Below, one piece after another: positions 33,084-33,874 of a DNA stretch of 33,874 nucleotides. The notes under the pieces are model-generated. The model was not told where the DNA came from. It ran no database searches and worked only from the letters and a program-made list of their open reading frames with translations. How positions within the stretch are numbered: position 1 is the stretch's first letter; the number at the start of each line of letters is the position of its first letter. The stretch is from an uncultured Burkholderiales bacterium (lineage in GTDB: Bacteria > Pseudomonadota > Gammaproteobacteria > Burkholderiales > Burkholderiaceae_C): contig CALMYH010000166.1 of the NCBI GenBank assembly GCA_937873395.1, forward strand, positions 1 to 33,874, given 5' to 3'. Both the position numbers and the translations under genes were made by a program.

Positions 33084-33874
33084 TCAGTGCCCGCCGCCGG
33101 CGCGCTCGACGCGCAGACGCGGGTCCACTGCGAAATACAGCAGGTCGACGATGAGGTTGATGACCACGAAGATCAGCGCGATCAGGCACAGGTAGGCGGC
33201 CATGACCGGGATGTCGGCGAAGGTCACCGCCTGGATGAAGAGCAGTCCCATGCCCGGCCACTGGAACACCGTTTCGGTGATGATGGCAAAGGCGATCAGG
33301 CCGCCGAGCTGCAGGCCGGTGATGGTCATCACCGGCACCAGGGTGTTCTTGAGTGCATGGCCGAAATGCACGGCCCGGTGGGTCAGCCCGCGCGCGCGGG
33401 CGAACTTGATGTAGTCGGTGCGCAGCACCTCCAGCATCTCGGCCCGCACCAGGCGCATGATCAGGGTCAGCTGGAAGACGGCCAGGGTGATGGCCGGCAG
33501 CGTGATGTGGTGCCAGCCCTTGGCCGTGAGCAGACCGGTGGTCCACCAGCCCACCTGGGTGACCTCACCGCGGCCGAAGCTCGGGAACCAGCCCAGGTTG
33601 ACCGCGAACACCAGGATCAGCAGGATGCCGATCAGGAAGGTCGGGAGCGACACACCCAGCAGCGACACCGTCATGAACACCTGGCTCAGGAAGGTGCCCC
33701 GCTTGAGCGCGGCGTAGACACCCATGGGAATGCCGATGAGCAGCGCCAGGCCGGCGGCCACCAGCGCCAGCTCCAGCGTGGCCGGAAAGCGTTCGGCGAT
33801 CAGGCGCGAGACCTTGGCCCCCTGGCGCAGGCTCAGGCCGAACTCGCCCTGGACCGCGTTGCCCAGGAAGGCGG
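33084..33874 (-). CDS. ABC transporter permease (OppB/DppB type), N-terminus outside the window
   Basis: The reading frame is open to the window end, so about 263 C-terminal residues are seen. The visible part begins AFLGNAVQGEFGLSLRQGAK, an OppB-type extracytoplasmic stretch, followed by LVAAGLALLIGIPMGVYAA and further transmembrane segments. The EAA loop is DYIKFARARGLTHRAVHFGHALKN, followed by PVMTITGLQLGGLIAFAIITETVF. An apparent ATG at 33761 lies within the first visible membrane segment and is not the real start. It is the most upstream gene of the transporter operon in this window, and the promoter must lie outside. Confidence 0.93.
   Translation of the reverse strand, partial: AFLGNAVQGEFGLSLRQGAKVSRLIAERFPATLELALVAAGLALLIGIPMGVYAALKRGTFLSQVFMTVSLLGVSLPTFLIGILLILVFAVNLGWFPSFGRGEVTQVGWWTTGLLTAKGWHHITLPAITLAVFQLTLIMRLVRAEMLEVLRTDYIKFARARGLTHRAVHFGHALKNTLVPVMTITGLQLGGLIAFAIITETVFQWPGMGLLFIQAVTFADIPVMAAYLCLIALIFVVINLIVDLLYFAVDPRLRVERAGGGH

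Overview
The window is GC-rich (roughly two-thirds G+C), densely coded chromosomal DNA. Gene content and order point to a betaproteobacterium of the order Burkholderiales, most like Comamonadaceae. The signs are the pilMNOPQ block divergent from a PBP1A gene, cyaY/lptM, System II cytochrome c genes (ccsB-resB), two tandem lipid A acyltransferases divergent from metK, and CIRCE-controlled groESL. No tRNA, rRNA, insertion sequence, CRISPR array or prophage was seen. The placement rests on recalled synteny and protein style, not on a database search.

Layout. 1-5231 (minus): the start of a lipoprotein, then the type IV pilus assembly operon pilM-N-O-P-Q, with ATGA overlaps at M/N and P/Q. 5498-7924 (plus): PBP1A, whose end overlaps cyaY by 11 bp. 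7914-8462: cyaY and the small lipoprotein lptM, divergent. 8539-12838 (minus): ccsB, resB and a diheme cytochrome c, a cytochrome c maturation block. 12941-13666 (plus): the ribosome assembly GTPase engB. 13671-15460 (minus): two LpxL/HtrB-type acyltransferases. 15653-16837 (plus): metK with a striking structured leader and a strong terminator. 16997-18682 (plus): an orphan soluble PAS-PAS histidine kinase. 18787-21091 (plus): groESL with CIRCE, extra hairpins and a terminator. 21121-22047 (plus): an alpha/beta hydrolase. 22070-24444 (minus): a two-gene operon of a transglutaminase-like protein and a diverged CoaBC-like flavoprotein. 24538-26393: transaldolase and a divergent RpiR-family regulator. 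26409-27044 (minus): a lower-GC exported protein. 27117 to the end (minus): an oligopeptide/dipeptide-type ABC transporter with an M20 amidohydrolase embedded in the operon.

Most of the window is housekeeping. Three places stand out. First, the metK 5' leader can fold into an H-type pseudoknot whose second helix captures the metK Shine-Dalgarno sequence, the architecture expected of a small translational riboswitch on the gene for SAM synthetase. Second, the operon at 22070-24444 joins a protein with a possible cyclic-nucleotide-binding-like N-terminus and a Cys-His-Asp transglutaminase core to a CoaBC-like flavoprotein that lacks the usual bacterial PPCDC motifs; this pairing is not one I recognise. 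Third, groESL carries several perfect inverted repeats besides CIRCE: one around the -35 box, one in the leader and three between groES and groEL.

All structure and promoter proposals come from reading base complementarity by eye. No folding, alignment or profile search was run.
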